Source: Pocillopora verrucosa (Eukaryota; Cnidaria; Anthozoa; Scleractinia; Pocilloporidae). Taken from it: a stretch of 64,000 nucleotides of DNA. The notes beneath the pieces are model-generated. The model saw nothing but the letters and a program-made list of their open reading frames with translations, did not search any database and was not told where the DNA came from. Position 1 is the stretch's first letter. Each line of letters opens with the position of its first letter. The stretch lies in contig NC_089318.1 in the NCBI RefSeq assembly GCF_036669915.1, positions 11,371,071-11,435,070 on the forward strand. The letters are read 5' to 3'. This document shows positions 30,401 to 42,553 of the stretch, piece after piece. Position numbers and translations under genes: made by a program.

Positions 30401-33400
30401 AATCTTTGTTGTTGGTACCTAAGTTTACCATGCGGTTCGCGTTAAAGAGGAAAGTTAACAACCTTTGCAACAAACTTTCCGATAGTTCCGAACTCAATAG
30501 ACCTCAAGTGAAATGTCTGGTTTATCAACTGGAGGATGATTAAAGTAGATAGGTTGTCGAAGCGAAGTTTATAGTCTAACGTTTAAGTGGTGCCCCTGGC
30601 CTTCGTCGGAGAACTTTAGCCGCGCGAAAGCTGGCACTTTAATTGTGAAAAGTGGCTTTGGGAGTCGATTGTTTTCGTTTGCCGAATCGAATCACAGCAC
30701 CAGTTGAAACCCACTTAAAGGCTAACTTTGATAGAAGTTAATCCCCCCTGAAAGGAATCGAAAAAATTCCAGTTGAGTGTTCACATAGCTTGACAAAACT
30801 CTTAAATATTCTTGCAAAGTATAGAACCGGGGATCTGTGACAATTAGCGCTTTCATACATTGACTTAAAACGGATTGAACGATTTATAACCTTTGTTATA
30901 CCATACTGTACAAGAGACCCAAGGAGCCATTAGCAGCTGGCCTTGTACTTGACCTGTAATGATAAGACACACATAGGAGGTGTGTGAAGGAGATAATGAA
31001 TGTGGTCAAATTACTATCAAGGGTTTAACCTTGTATTGTGATGCATATTCTATAATTTGTGTTTTTGAATAAAATTTAACCTTGTGAATACTTTACCAAG
31101 TTGCTAAGAAGATCAGAATTAATCGAATCCCAGGAAGTGACAAGATAACATTCTCCATCGGCTGATTATTGTGGTACGTATTTATGTACATACGTCGTGA
31201 TCTTTTTTGAAGGTTTTGAGGAGAACAGATTGTCCTCTTTAAACCACGTTCTGCATAGCAGGGTCAGTTCTTGTAAGTTCAAATGTTTTTGTGTTTAATT
31301 AATCCTTTATTATTAACGTAGTGTAACGTAGTGTGTGTGATTCATGAGACACACGAAGGACCCGGTGCACAAAACATTCGTAGTTTAAACATTGGAGAAG
31401 GTTTAAAACAACTATAGTGAAGAGTGCCTCACTGAAGCTAACATATCGATCCGAAACGACAACTGACTCACTTTGTGAGTATTTAATCAATCGTTCACTG
31501 CTTATAACAACTGAACATTAGTCGCGATACACCGGCTGTTTTTTCTGCGAAGATGAAGAATTGAATAATCATCCTCAATGTGGTGTTTTAAGAGGTGAAA
31601 ATGACTGGAAAGTACAATTGACATACAAGTTTTAGAGCTGTGAAGTAAGTTGTTTGTTTGCATAGTTGATGTAAGATGTTAATTGGATTAGTCGATGATG
31701 ACCTTCAAATCTCTAGCATTTAATTATCGATTCATTCGGGCGAAAGATGCATGTACGGCCTCACACTGACACATTTCAGAAATGTGAAATCATTCAAAAG
31801 AGCCAAATAAGCGTCAGTGGATTCTCTAGGACTGTTACAGTGTTGTCCAGTGTAAGAGACTATCACATAAAGGCTATGTCTAATCGTTATTAGTTACTGG
31901 TTACAGTTTTCTGAACCTTTCAATAACTCGAATTTTAGGAATGAAAGACGACTGAATGTTACTCCGGAGAGCTGAATTATACCTCAATCACAATTTAGTA
32001 GTTTTGATAGAATTCAAAGGTAAAGTCATTTTTAATTTTTCGTGAATAAAGAGCCCAGTACTTTTTACATTACATGCGTTACTCAAGTGTATTAGGGCCT
32101 GCCGTTTTTATCATGGAGATGGAGCTTTTAAAGAATCCGTCGGTTGGTTATCGGTCGTATGAAAGTATTACTTTTAAACTGGAACTTTCAACATAGTTTT
32201 ATTTGACGACAATTTCTTTGAGGTGTTTCCTCAAATATTCCAGTTTCGATACGTCTGTTCCATTGCAAATTAAATATTTACAGCTGTCAGCGTATTATGC
32301 AAAGATTTACATGAAGTTGCGCTTTGTTGGTTTAAATAGATGCGCGTTTTTCATTTAATTTCAAACATACATGCGCAAGGTGAGCTTAATACTTCTTGAA
32401 CTATTCTATGTTACTGGTCCACTCCGATTACTGGCTGAATCTTCCAACACCAACTGAAATGACTAATCAGATCTGTAAGCTGACAGTGTCCTTATTTACA
32501 ACATCGGTTGTACGATCTTTTTTGGGGAGAAAATATTGAAGGTTCTTTTTCAAAATTCACACAAAAGTTAGTGTAAATCTATTAGCGTTCCTCACAAAGA
32601 CTGCAAGCTAATTGGTCACGATGATCGCTCTCTATTCCGTGATAGATGGTGTGCCTAAAAACGAAAAAGTAACATGAGCCTTCTTTATTATCTCATTGTA
32701 GTGTTCTGTTGCATGGCTGGCAGATTTACAGAGTATTTTCGGCTATTTTTAGCGAACTGAAGTCAGCTGCAAAGTTTCTCTTTATCAGCAGCTATTTGAA
32801 TCATTCCAGAGAAGAAAAGAACTTAAAAAAGGCTGCACTGAAGAGTTTTGTATTCACTAATTGATCTTGATGTGCATGCACGCCTGGAGGAGTGGATTAA
32901 GAGAGGTTTTTTGGCCATTTACTTGCAAATGAAGCTTTACATACCACAGTCCTCGGGTGGACTGTGTCTCGTGGGTCGGTTGAACCACAGACTCTACCTA
33001 TGACAGCCTATTTTTAAGGTAGAGTTTTTAACACTGTTATTTGTTTGTAAAGTGGAAAATGGGTAATGTTGTGTGAATGTTATATGAAAACAAACCGAAA
33101 TCATAAATGTTTTATCAAGTTTTAGTGGGAACAATCTATTTTTCTGCGGAATAATTGTCACAACAAAAATAAATTTCTTTTTTTGAGGTCTAGGCACTGG
33201 ATATGTTTAATGTGAACTAATGGAAAATTGAAAGTTCCGCAATGTGTGTTGAGAAAAATGACAGCTTCATTTGTCTCATTTGGTTGTCTAAAAAATACTT
33301 TTGCATGGCTCGTGGTAACCAGATTTTACTGAGTTTTTGGGGGTCTGCTTCATCACCTCTGCATTTGTTTGTGGATATTGGTTACTTAGATTCTCCCAAA

Positions 33401-33899
33401 ATTAAAATGAAATACCATAGTTAGTAGAGTAATAACTTTTATATTTCTTGCAAAATGACAAACATATACTGATGAAAATTACGGAGAAACCTAACACATA
33501 TCGCACAACTAACAAGAAACTACTCGACGGACGCCATGATCGTTTGATAAATGTGCACTGTCGCGATCACGTGACAAGGCAAAAATCAAAACAAAGACAT
33601 CGGTCTTTGAAGCTCGCCGACTTTCATAACCAGTCTCCTCTACTAACTATGGAAATACCTGTTACGAGTTACATTAGCTATCATTGCACAGGCAGAGTAT
33701 CAAACCCCGGTTTCTAATCTGGTAAATGAAGAAAGTGACAGATGTTAAGGAAGATAGCCCTGTTCATGAGCGAGTATTCCTTTTTTTACTCCATTTTCGG
33801 GATTTCACTGTAACAGAAAGGATTGATGCAGCTAAAAGCCTGCCCACAAGTCATTGGAACACCGAAAAACACGCAAGAGACGCATTCTTGATATTCCTT
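30401..33899. other. Intergenic, no gene recognised
   Basis: AT-rich DNA between the Penelope remnant and the MITE. Only short frames were found. Confidence 0.6.
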
Positions 33900-34330
33900 T
33901 ATACAGTTGAGCCGTATTAAGAGGGCACCCGCGGGGAGTAGCTTAATTCAGGTTCCTCAGAGTAGAGATATTTTAGAAAAAAAAATTATAAACAACGCCA
34001 CATAGTGCCATAAATGACCTCTTAATGAACAGAATCTCGCTCGGAAAAACTACTTACTTTGAATTTGGGTGAGAAAAATAAATTGAAATTACTTGAAAGA
34101 TTGTTCTTAGTTTTATTTAAATTCTCCTACTTTCAGTGACTGTACAATACAGATAGAGGACAACAAAAACAAGCCGTTGGCACTCAGTAAAACGTGATCA
34201 CGACTGCTTGATGGAGGTGACCGCTTAATAGAGGAAACAAATTCAGAAATTTGGGGAAACAAATTCAGAACTTTTGACCACTTAATACAGGGTGACCGCC
34301 TAATACGGTGCCGCTCATACAGGTTCAACT
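33900..34330. mobile_element. Probable MITE with 'TTAATACAG'-type ends
   Basis: The right end reads GACCACTTAATACAGGGTGA, CCGCCTAATACGG and CTCATACAGGTTCAACT. The left end has TACAGTTGAGCCGTATTAAG followed by AGGGCACC, its degenerate inverse. The interior repeats GACCGCTTAATAGAGG and has a duplicated AACAAATTCAGAA. These sub-terminal repeats are typical of a MITE family I recall in corals and anemones. Confidence 0.5.
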
Positions 34331-37300
34331 AATAACTTTGGCAGAACATTCCGCTCGGTACTGGTAGCCATGGTAATGATCAAGGTAATGATCAAGGAGT
34401 TTTAATATAAATATTTCTATTTGTCCGTGCTTTTCCAGGTGAACGATCCCATCTCCGTTGTCTCAATTGTGGCTAGTTTTCGGCTTTTTTTTCCCTTTCG
34501 TTTGCATAAACATTTAACTCTGGATAATTTGTATCCCTTTCTTTTCCATAATAACCCCAAATTTTATCGCAGCGTATTAAAAAACATCCACTCATGAATA
34601 AGTGTTTTTCGACACTACACCCACATGTATGTGGTGTTATAGAATATGCATAAGCTTTACTCTTCGTAACTTTTGGCAATAATTTACAGTAACATACCGA
34701 GGTGTTTACGGAAAGTTTTCGACATCACTATTCCTATTTTATTTATTTATTTCGTAAATAAATTGTATTGGATCTGGTTCCTGTTTATGTATCATTTTGC
34801 GCAACAATTGATTGAACAAAAAGACTAATAGTCCACTTATAGATCCTTTTGACGTGAAAACATGGTGAGCCCCTCAACTTCTCCTATTTGCCTATCAAGA
34901 TCTCTTGATGTAACAGTGAGTTTATTTCGTAAGAAGTCTTGCGACACGTGAAATTTCAGCTTTGAAAGTCTCAAGTGAGACGGGAGCTAAATTTTCAAAT
35001 GTAAATTACAGTATGGAGAACATTAAGAGGACTGTTTTATTGTTTTCTTGTACTTATGTTCTCCGTATGTTGGATATAATGCGAACCAAAACAATTTTTG
35101 TTTACTCAAGCACCTTTTAACGTTAAGTGGGTCAGTCAATCCATTCTATTTTTCTTTTATTTCGACTGTCGAAAATTCTTTTTTGGAAAATTATTTCATG
35201 ATTCAGAGATGATGATTAAGAGTTCCGTTTTTGCTTACCGAGTTATTTCTTGAGCATGAGGTTTTATCGGTTTGTTTCAGGACTTACTGGCTGATAGTGA
35301 CGGCATATTCATTTTTAGTTTCACCTGTGTAAATAAACGAGCTCATAACATAAGCTTGCTGAAGTGCGGACCAATACAATGAGATCTCACCAGTGACTTG
35401 ATTAGACACTAATATGAAAACCTTTCATATTTGCGATGTTGTGAAGGTTTCAGTTGACAGCTACATCCTAAGTGAGCGGCACCAAACCACACTGGTCATG
35501 TTATGAGATAAACATATCCTTGGGAACTGAGATTTGCACGAAGAGGAAAGGGTTGAAGAGTCCTCGTAATGGAATCTTGCGGAAAATCCATTGGTAAATA
35601 TAGTGTTTTTCTTAAGCGGCGCCAGTAATTGTTACTGAAGCCTAGATATAATGCATAATACTTGTGTTTTAAGCCTTTTTTAGAAAAGGAAAACAACTTT
35701 TTTCAAGTTAATTGTTGAAAGGAGGATACACAAACTGTTAGAGGGAAATTTGAAACCATGCGAAATTCAAAAAACATTTTGATCAACTTTTTACGTTACA
35801 CTTAACAGGAAAAATTATCTTCGCCTCAGAGAAGATAGAACAATGCTGTCTCTTACGGTTAAGAAAAAAGTTCGAAGCAAACGCCATTTCTCGCATATTG
35901 TCTTTGTAAAAATCTATGGTTGTTATAAATTCAAGAAGAGGTTGTCGAACCATTTTAACAGCTTTAAAAAGTGTTAGGTAGAGATCTATTTTACAATGGG
36001 TTTTTGTCGCCAACGTGTCTTAATTCCTCGTCATAATCTGCTATAAGAGCCATGCATACACAATTGTGGGCCTAATGTTTATGTTCGTCTTGACAAACTT
36101 GCCGGATAAAGGATATGCTGTTTTATTTCAGTTTAAGGAACTAAGTGAATCATTCGATGATAAATATGTGAATTATTTCCTTTTATCTGTCACGGGGAAA
36201 ACCAATGGTCAAAGCCAGGAGAATTTTTTTTATGTTATTTGCAGATCTATTTTCTTATGAGCCTGAATCGGTAGGCTCAGGAAGCTCTTCGATCGCGGCA
36301 TTTTTTCATGGGAGACGTGTCTTATTAGACTTCATGACATAATTGTTCCGATTATCATAAGGAAAAGGCGGATCACCGGGATGAAAGGTTGACGGTTTAT
36401 CTCACATAATCCTTTCAGCACACCCATCTGGAAGTAAAATGTCAGCTGAATAATAATTACGACAAAAACCAAACCGCGCGCTCCAAAGTTAACACATCCG
36501 ATCGTTTAACTGGATGTCCAATGGAATCGTTTTTAATCGAGCAGTCGGGCACTAGTAGATACATAAGGGAGAAGCTAGCTAGCGAGATGTCAATAGTGAT
36601 AACTTAGAAGATAATTGTTCTAGGAACTCTATCATCTATTTTTTACACCAACTAAGGGGTTTTTCAGTTACAATATACAGGATACATTTTTACAAAGAGC
36701 CGGTTGTATCTTGATTTTTTTTATTTTCAAAGCTCAATCAGCTACTTTTCTCAATTTCTTGAATACCGGATCATTGATCGTCAGAACTTTTGTTGCACCT
36801 CAAGAGACCTCATGCAAATTAGCTATTGTCTTATTTAGTCGAACCATCAGAGCCATAGTTGATTTTCAGGCGTTCAGTTGCAGTTCTTAGCTTTGATTTG
36901 AATGAACTGAACTTTTCAAGTTCAATCTATTTATATAAGGTAATTGAAAATCCATTTAAACTGAAACCAGTTATCATATATTGTTAGCGCACTTCCTTAG
37001 AGGAATTGGTGCTCGCAAATACTAGCCGAAGAACGTCTCGAAATAATCAATCTAATAAAAACGTCTTATACCAACTGGAGACATAGGAAAATTAAATAAG
37101 TTTTTTCTCGAATATTTAAGGAACTCTGCTACTGCGGATTGTATGTAGCCTCGCAGGCCCCTCAATTTACTGGATGATTTTTCCCAAGATATCAGTCATA
37201 GATTGATTTCTGATAAACCTTTGAAAAATAACGATAAACTTTTTCTCTTCATTTCACTTTAGAAATGATTTACAGGCGGTGATAAGAAAGGGTGACTGTT

Positions 37301-38179
37301 TGAAATTATCACTTTTTGAAATCTCTGTATCGTTCGCACAGACTTAGGATGACTGGCCAGTCGAGTAGGTATAAATCACCGGAAGTAGCAGAATGACAAA
37401 TAGGACTAATCAAGATGGCAGACAAATTTTCTTTGACCTGAAGTACAAAGGCCTGCTTGAGTATTTGCGATTGTCAGCTAAGTGTTTAGGTGGGTGCACC
37501 TTTTATCAGGAATTCACTGCACATTCGTTAAAGCGAAATGAAAATGTTTATGCAGAAAGTCGAAGCTGAAATGACGTACACTTGTTACATGGTCGCTGGT
37601 TGAGGCAATTATCGTTCTGATCAGTTAGATGTACCAACATCCTGCTCATGCAAGACACGAAAAAATCCATCAACACCGGTTCTGCTACTGAAGTGTTTCT
37701 TTCTCGAGTTTAGCTCCTTTGATAAGATTTAAAGAATAAAAAACGAGACAAAAAGTATTCGTAACAGAAACTGTGGAAATGAAACACAAAGTACATCTTG
37801 CATAATGCACATAGAAGTAACTTTAAAGATGATTAAGGGGAAGGATTTCAAAACAGTTAAATACACAATACATAGTTTCGGAGTAAGAATGATACAATCT
37901 CCACTCTGATTTGGTCCATTATCTTAAACAACTGTTGAGGAAAATGTTGAGGAATATCATCTGATCGATCGCGAGTTCACTTATTCTGTACAAAGGATAA
38001 TAAGGGATGGTTACCTGACTCGCAGAATTCTTTGGAGACTGACCAAATCGTGCGATCTTGGATTGTTATATTCTTATCTACATTTGTGATCATGAAGTTT
38101 GGGCACGGCCGGTAGTCTGTTGAAAGGCAAGAATTATTGAGTTAACTTAAATCGAAGAACTGCTTGCTTCTCACTTACA
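34331..38179. other. 5' flank of the first GPCR, no other gene recognised
   Basis: About 3.8 kb of AT-rich DNA with short frames only. It may hold upstream non-coding exons of the receptor at 38180. Confidence 0.55.
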
Positions 38180-39340
38180 ATGACTTTTGTTTCAGGTTGC
38201 CTGTCAAACAACACCGCAAACCTCTCATTAACTGATGATGGTAAAACTGACGGTTACTTGAAGATGAGTCATCAGCTTCTCATTCCATGGGCCGTTGCGT
38301 ACTCTGCCGTTGCTGTTGTTATCCTGTTTGGTAATATTCTTGTGATCGTATCATTTGCAAAGAAGACTATTCTACGATCTCACACCAACTACTTCATTGT
38401 TTCATTGGCAGCAACTGACACTTTCGTTGGATTGATCTCCATTCCATGGTGGATTATTGTTCTGTTTATAACTTATAAAAAAGAGACATGGTTTACATAT
38501 TTGCACGATATCTGGGTAATATTCGACATCCTAGGAGGTATTGGTTCAATATTGCACCTGGTTGCCTTAAGCTGGGATAGATTTTGTGCTATTGTCTGGC
38601 CTTTAAGCCATCGTATTTACACCGGCAGACGTTATTTGCTTATTTTAGCCTTGATTTGGTCGGTTACAATCCCAGTTGCAGTATGTTCTAAACCGGGAAT
38701 GGCATCAGCACCGAAGGCATACAATGTTACGGTCATAGTTGTCTGTTTCTTCATTCCACTAGTTATCATCTGTGTCTCACAAGCTTTTTTAGTAACTTTT
38801 ATTCGAAAAAACAGAATACAAAACTTTTACAAGCTTAGAAGGAGTATTCGAAAAGAGGTCCGCGTTGCTAAGACAGTGATAATGATGATCGCATTATTTA
38901 TGATTGGTTGGCTTCCTTTCTTCACACTCTCCTTGGTGACTTACATCAGACCGGAGGTGCAGCCATCATGGCAAGCAATCTGCGCCGTCAAGTTTCTCCA
39001 GTATGGAAACTCGGTTGTTAATCCAGTTCTGTATGCTCACAAATTTCCTCATTTTCGTAAAGCCTTTTCAGCCTTACTTTGTCCTTGCCGCGAAGTTACC
39101 AAAAAGGTGCGCAACGTTGGAGAAACTTTTAGAGCAATAATGTATTCCATGATACCTGGTTCGATTCGAAATAAAACTATTCATAGGTACTTGGCAGACA
39201 GACGGCTTGGAGATAATAAAGCAAATAGCTCAAACATAGATTCATCAAAGCAAAACTCATCAAATGACACTGCTCCAATTGGTGAACCCTCTCTTGAGGA
39301 AATCGAGCTTTGTGAGAGCCACCTAAATATCTTTCCTTAA
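38180..39340 (+). CDS. Class A (rhodopsin-like) GPCR, orphan, single coding exon
   Basis: The product is 386 aa with seven hydrophobic segments. Key residues: Asn52 in GNILVI (1.50), Asp80 in LAATD (2.50), Asp116 (3.32), Asp-Arg-Phe at 133-135 replacing DRY, Trp244 and Pro246 in GWLPFF (6.48, 6.50), and Asn281 in NPVLY (7.49). The usual Cys at 3.25 is His109. CPC at 301-303 may be palmitoylated. The C-tail (about 330-386) is Ser/Asn-rich. N-glycosylation sites lie at 10 and 14. It signals through G proteins at the plasma membrane; its ligand is unknown. The start is uncertain: TTTTGTTTCAG directly after the ATG looks like a splice acceptor (AG at 38194-38195), so the real start may be upstream or at Met29 (38264). 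It is a paralogue of the receptors at 43687, 47520 and 60770. Confidence 0.92.
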   Translation: MTFVSGCLSNNTANLSLTDDGKTDGYLKMSHQLLIPWAVAYSAVAVVILFGNILVIVSFAKKTILRSHTNYFIVSLAATDTFVGLISIPWWIIVLFITYKKETWFTYLHDIWVIFDILGGIGSILHLVALSWDRFCAIVWPLSHRIYTGRRYLLILALIWSVTIPVAVCSKPGMASAPKAYNVTVIVVCFFIPLVIICVSQAFLVTFIRKNRIQNFYKLRRSIRKEVRVAKTVIMMIALFMIGWLPFFTLSLVTYIRPEVQPSWQAICAVKFLQYGNSVVNPVLYAHKFPHFRKAFSALLCPCREVTKKVRNVGETFRAIMYSMIPGSIRNKTIHRYLADRRLGDNKANSSNIDSSKQNSSNDTAPIGEPSLEEIELCESHLNIFP

Positions 39341-41330
39341 AAAGACATCAATATTAGTTATTGACGAAAGCTTCTTGTTATGTTCCACAGTAAAAGGAAT
39401 TATTTTATCGTGTAACATCGTCATTAGGTTTAGCTTTGCTTTCGTTTAACAAATTCAGTGGCTGAACCCCAAATTAGAACTGATAAAAAAAGCGTGGTAA
39501 GGAGAAACCTGCGCGAGCAAAACATAAGAGCGATCGGGGATCTATAAATATATTCACCGCCTTTCACTTCAGCATTAAACGCTTCATATATGTATTTTCA
39601 ACACAATTCTTAAATGGCTTCGTTATATTTGACCAGCAGTTTTTTTAATGGATCGTAGTTGCCATCCTTATTCATTCTTATCCTTAAAATTGGATTGGAG
39701 TGCCAAATTATTTCTCAACATGAGATCATGAGATCAATTTTTATAACAATCAAGGCTACCTTAAAAACACTGAGCCTTCTTAAAACAACCTTTTTCGATG
39801 AGTTTTGTGCCTTTAACACAAAAACGGGCTCCGTGAACCCTGAATAATAATAAACAAATCAGACCCATCCTATATAGATGATTTAAGATGACTCTGAACC
39901 CTACGTATACATACGTCTTTTAAACCGATTAAAAGTTCGCGACAATTTGCTGGATTTACCTCAGGCATATTTGAAAGGGAACATTAAAAACAATTTTCTA
40001 TTGTCAATCCACCAAGAAAATTGGGATTTCAAGTTAACGAAACCACTTTGCGCTACTTTAAGGCGTGGGCCAGTTTTTGCTCGCATGGTTGAACAACAAT
40101 TCTCAAGTTGTCCACCTGAAAGGCAAAGTGCGAGAAGAACTATAATATTCTGCTAAATCTCCCAAATACAAACATGGAGTACGACAAAAAGTATCGTTTT
40201 GTCACAGTCGCTACGCATTAATGTGATATCAGCCTGGTTCCATAAGGCATTCTGTATATGTACAAATCTAAACATCTCTGCGCATGACGTCTAGAATATT
40301 TACCAGGTTAATTTATGGTATAAAAATGCCGAATGTTTCGTGATAAAGCCAACTCATCACAAACTAAAGCCAAGCGTTTAATCAACGAGCAAAGAAATTA
40401 GAGAGAGAAAGGAAATGTCAGAAAGTTATTTCCGTCCATACGGGGATATTATAAATAAATTACACGCGCGCTACAACTGGTCGTTTAGGAGCCGTAAGTA
40501 TCCCTGTTGATTTTAGTTCGCAGTGGCGTACTTTTCCTCTTAGTCGAGTCTCTACTAAGTCTAGGATCAATGCATTCTCTTAGTCAAGGGGCCAAAAATT
40601 TCTTCAAAATGATTTTTAAAAATTTCCGAATTGATTTCTAACTCGCATTGACGCGATTCGCGCCTGTTATCGCTACATACTCACCATACTTATATTTTTG
40701 ACTGCGGCCTGCTTTGTCATGTTCTCAGTCATACTGAGGGTCAGAAATAAGTACTTTGTTTTTTGCCCATTTTTTCAGCATAGGATTTCAATTGCAATTT
40801 CAGGTGAACTCAAGCTCTTGGGTGACTCAAGAAGTAGGGAAAACACTCGACTACGTCCTGCAGCTTCCTAAGTGCTGGACAACAGAACAGAGCACACTCG
40901 AGACTTCTTTGTTTGTTGCAGAGACAGTTTTTAAATCTTTATTCGATATATGTTTGTTTTATTCCTTTTTTAACCGTCACGACGTCGACGTTTTCTCAAC
41001 AACCAATACGAGAACAAAGCATATGCAGAAGATATGCAGCAATATTCATTGCATGGCTATGAGATGATATTGAGTCAGTTGTTTTTCGACCTGTATTGAT
41101 CATTTGCTTACCTTTAAGGATACCATATCAACAATACAGTCTTTTATAACCAACTTTAATTTTAGTTTTATGTACCTGTAACTAAATAACGAGTCAGGTG
41201 ACCCCCCGATTATTTATTACTGACTTCCAATCAGCATATCAAGAGTTTTAATGTTGCATAGTCTCAGAAAAATATGTTCCTACATTTGAGAACCTCCTTA
41301 ACATATAAAAAGATAAGGTCGCCACCCGTC
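39341..41330. other. Intergenic, no gene recognised
   Basis: 3' flank of the GPCR. An AATAAA at 39849-39854 is a possible polyadenylation signal. Frames of 62-103 aa (39659, 39947, 40756) show no recognisable features. Confidence 0.55.
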
Positions 41331-41725
41331 GAGTTCGCTACATGTTCGCTACTAACATGCCGAATTCGCTGCCTCTGTTAATTCACAGTTTTAATTTATC
41401 TTTTGACCATAAACCACGAGCCATATCTGTAATTGATACTAGCCATTAACAGTCGTTTTTCCAGGTATGCCATTAAATGACAGAGAAAGCACCTGGTGTC
41501 TTAGTTCCTATAGCGACGCCATTGTGAGCGATGCGCGGGCTCGATGATAACTAAGATAATATGCTAAAACATGGCGCCCTTTTCAGCTTGAGTAAGGTAG
41601 ATTTCTTTAAAACAAGATGTTGTTCCCTCAAGATGTCGTTTCTAAAAGATCGTGGTAGTAGAATGATGGAATGGTAGGATGAAGTAAGTAGCGAATTCGG
41701 CTTGTCAGTAGCGAACATGTAGCGA
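41331..41725. repeat. Inverted repeat around a 310-bp spacer, leading into the 17-bp array
   Basis: GTTCGCTACATGTTCGCTAC at about 41333, followed by a short gap and GCCGAATTCGCT, is the near-inverse of 41683-41725 (GTAGCGAATTCGGCTTGTCA then GTAGCGAACATG). The inner motif is the 17-bp minisatellite unit in the opposite orientation. The pair could be the ends of a small element from which the array grew. Confidence 0.6.
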
Positions 41726-42103
41726 ACCCGAACATGTAGCGAACCCGAACATGTAGCGAACCCGAACATGTAGCGAACCCGAACATGTAGCGAACCCGAA
41801 CATGTAGCGAACCCGAACATGTAGCGAACCCGAACATGTAGCGAACCCGAACATGTAGCGAACCCGAACATGTAGCGAACCCGAACATGTAGCGAACCCG
41901 AACATGTAGCGAACCCGAACATGTAGCGAACCCGAACATGTAGCGAACCCGAACATGTAGCGAACCCGAACATGTAGCGAACCCGAACATGTAGCGAACC
42001 CGAACATGTAGCGAACCCGAACATGTAGCGAACCCGAACATGTAGCGAACCCGAACATGTAGCGAACCCGAACATGTAGCGAACCCGAACATGTAGCGAA
42101 CCC
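41713..42103. repeat. 17-bp minisatellite, 23 near-perfect units
   Basis: GAACATGTAGCGAACCC repeats in exact 17-bp register from 41713 to 42103 (391 bp, 23 units), with almost no variation. Since 17 is not a multiple of three, translation repeats every 51 bp. All three minus frames stay open and give the same 17-residue peptide unit (MFGFATCSGSLHVRVRY) in rotation, producing spurious ORFs up to 190 codons. Flanking AT-rich sequence is ordinary. Confidence 0.97.
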
Positions 42104-42553
42104 GAACGTAGCTTACTCGACAAGTAGCGAAACCGGCTGTTACCCTCTGTAACAGTCTTTTTTTAAATCTTTGAAAAGATTTACCTGACTACATCTTAAC
42201 AACTAAAAAATCGTTTAAAACCTTTTCAGGAAATAAAAGAAAATTCTTTGAAGCTAAGGAATATCAAAGAATTACTAATTGAAAACAGCAAAACCATCCA
42301 ATTTTAGGAATGTACGGTTTCCAATTTAGACCATTGATTCTCTTTTCGATAATGAGAATAGCAGGCGATACCATGCGAGGAAAATAATATTGGTGCAACT
42401 TGCCCTCTTGTAGTAGCTTGGCACTGATATTGTCCGTTATTGTTTTGCAGAGAGAATATTGTTTGTAGAAACATTTAAATTCAAAAGTGTTCCTTTTAAC
42501 CGGAAATGTTACAATGATACTGCTTTTGAGCTACTGCACCCCAATGTCGTTGA
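42104..42553. other. Short intergenic gap before the second GPCR
   Basis: 3' flank of the minus-strand receptor. Nothing recognised. Confidence 0.5.

Noticed and set aside
33448..33920. Frames of 89 and 64 aa upstream of the MITE
   Set aside because: No family recognised. The second frame runs into the MITE end.
41713..42103. CRISPR-like array
   Set aside because: Units are contiguous with no unique spacers, and the surroundings are eukaryotic.
41551..42123. A 190-codon minus-strand ORF and two overlapping ones in other frames, seemingly a repeat protein
   Set aside because: They are translations of the 17-bp minisatellite in three frames. Open frames follow from the unit lacking stops, not from coding.
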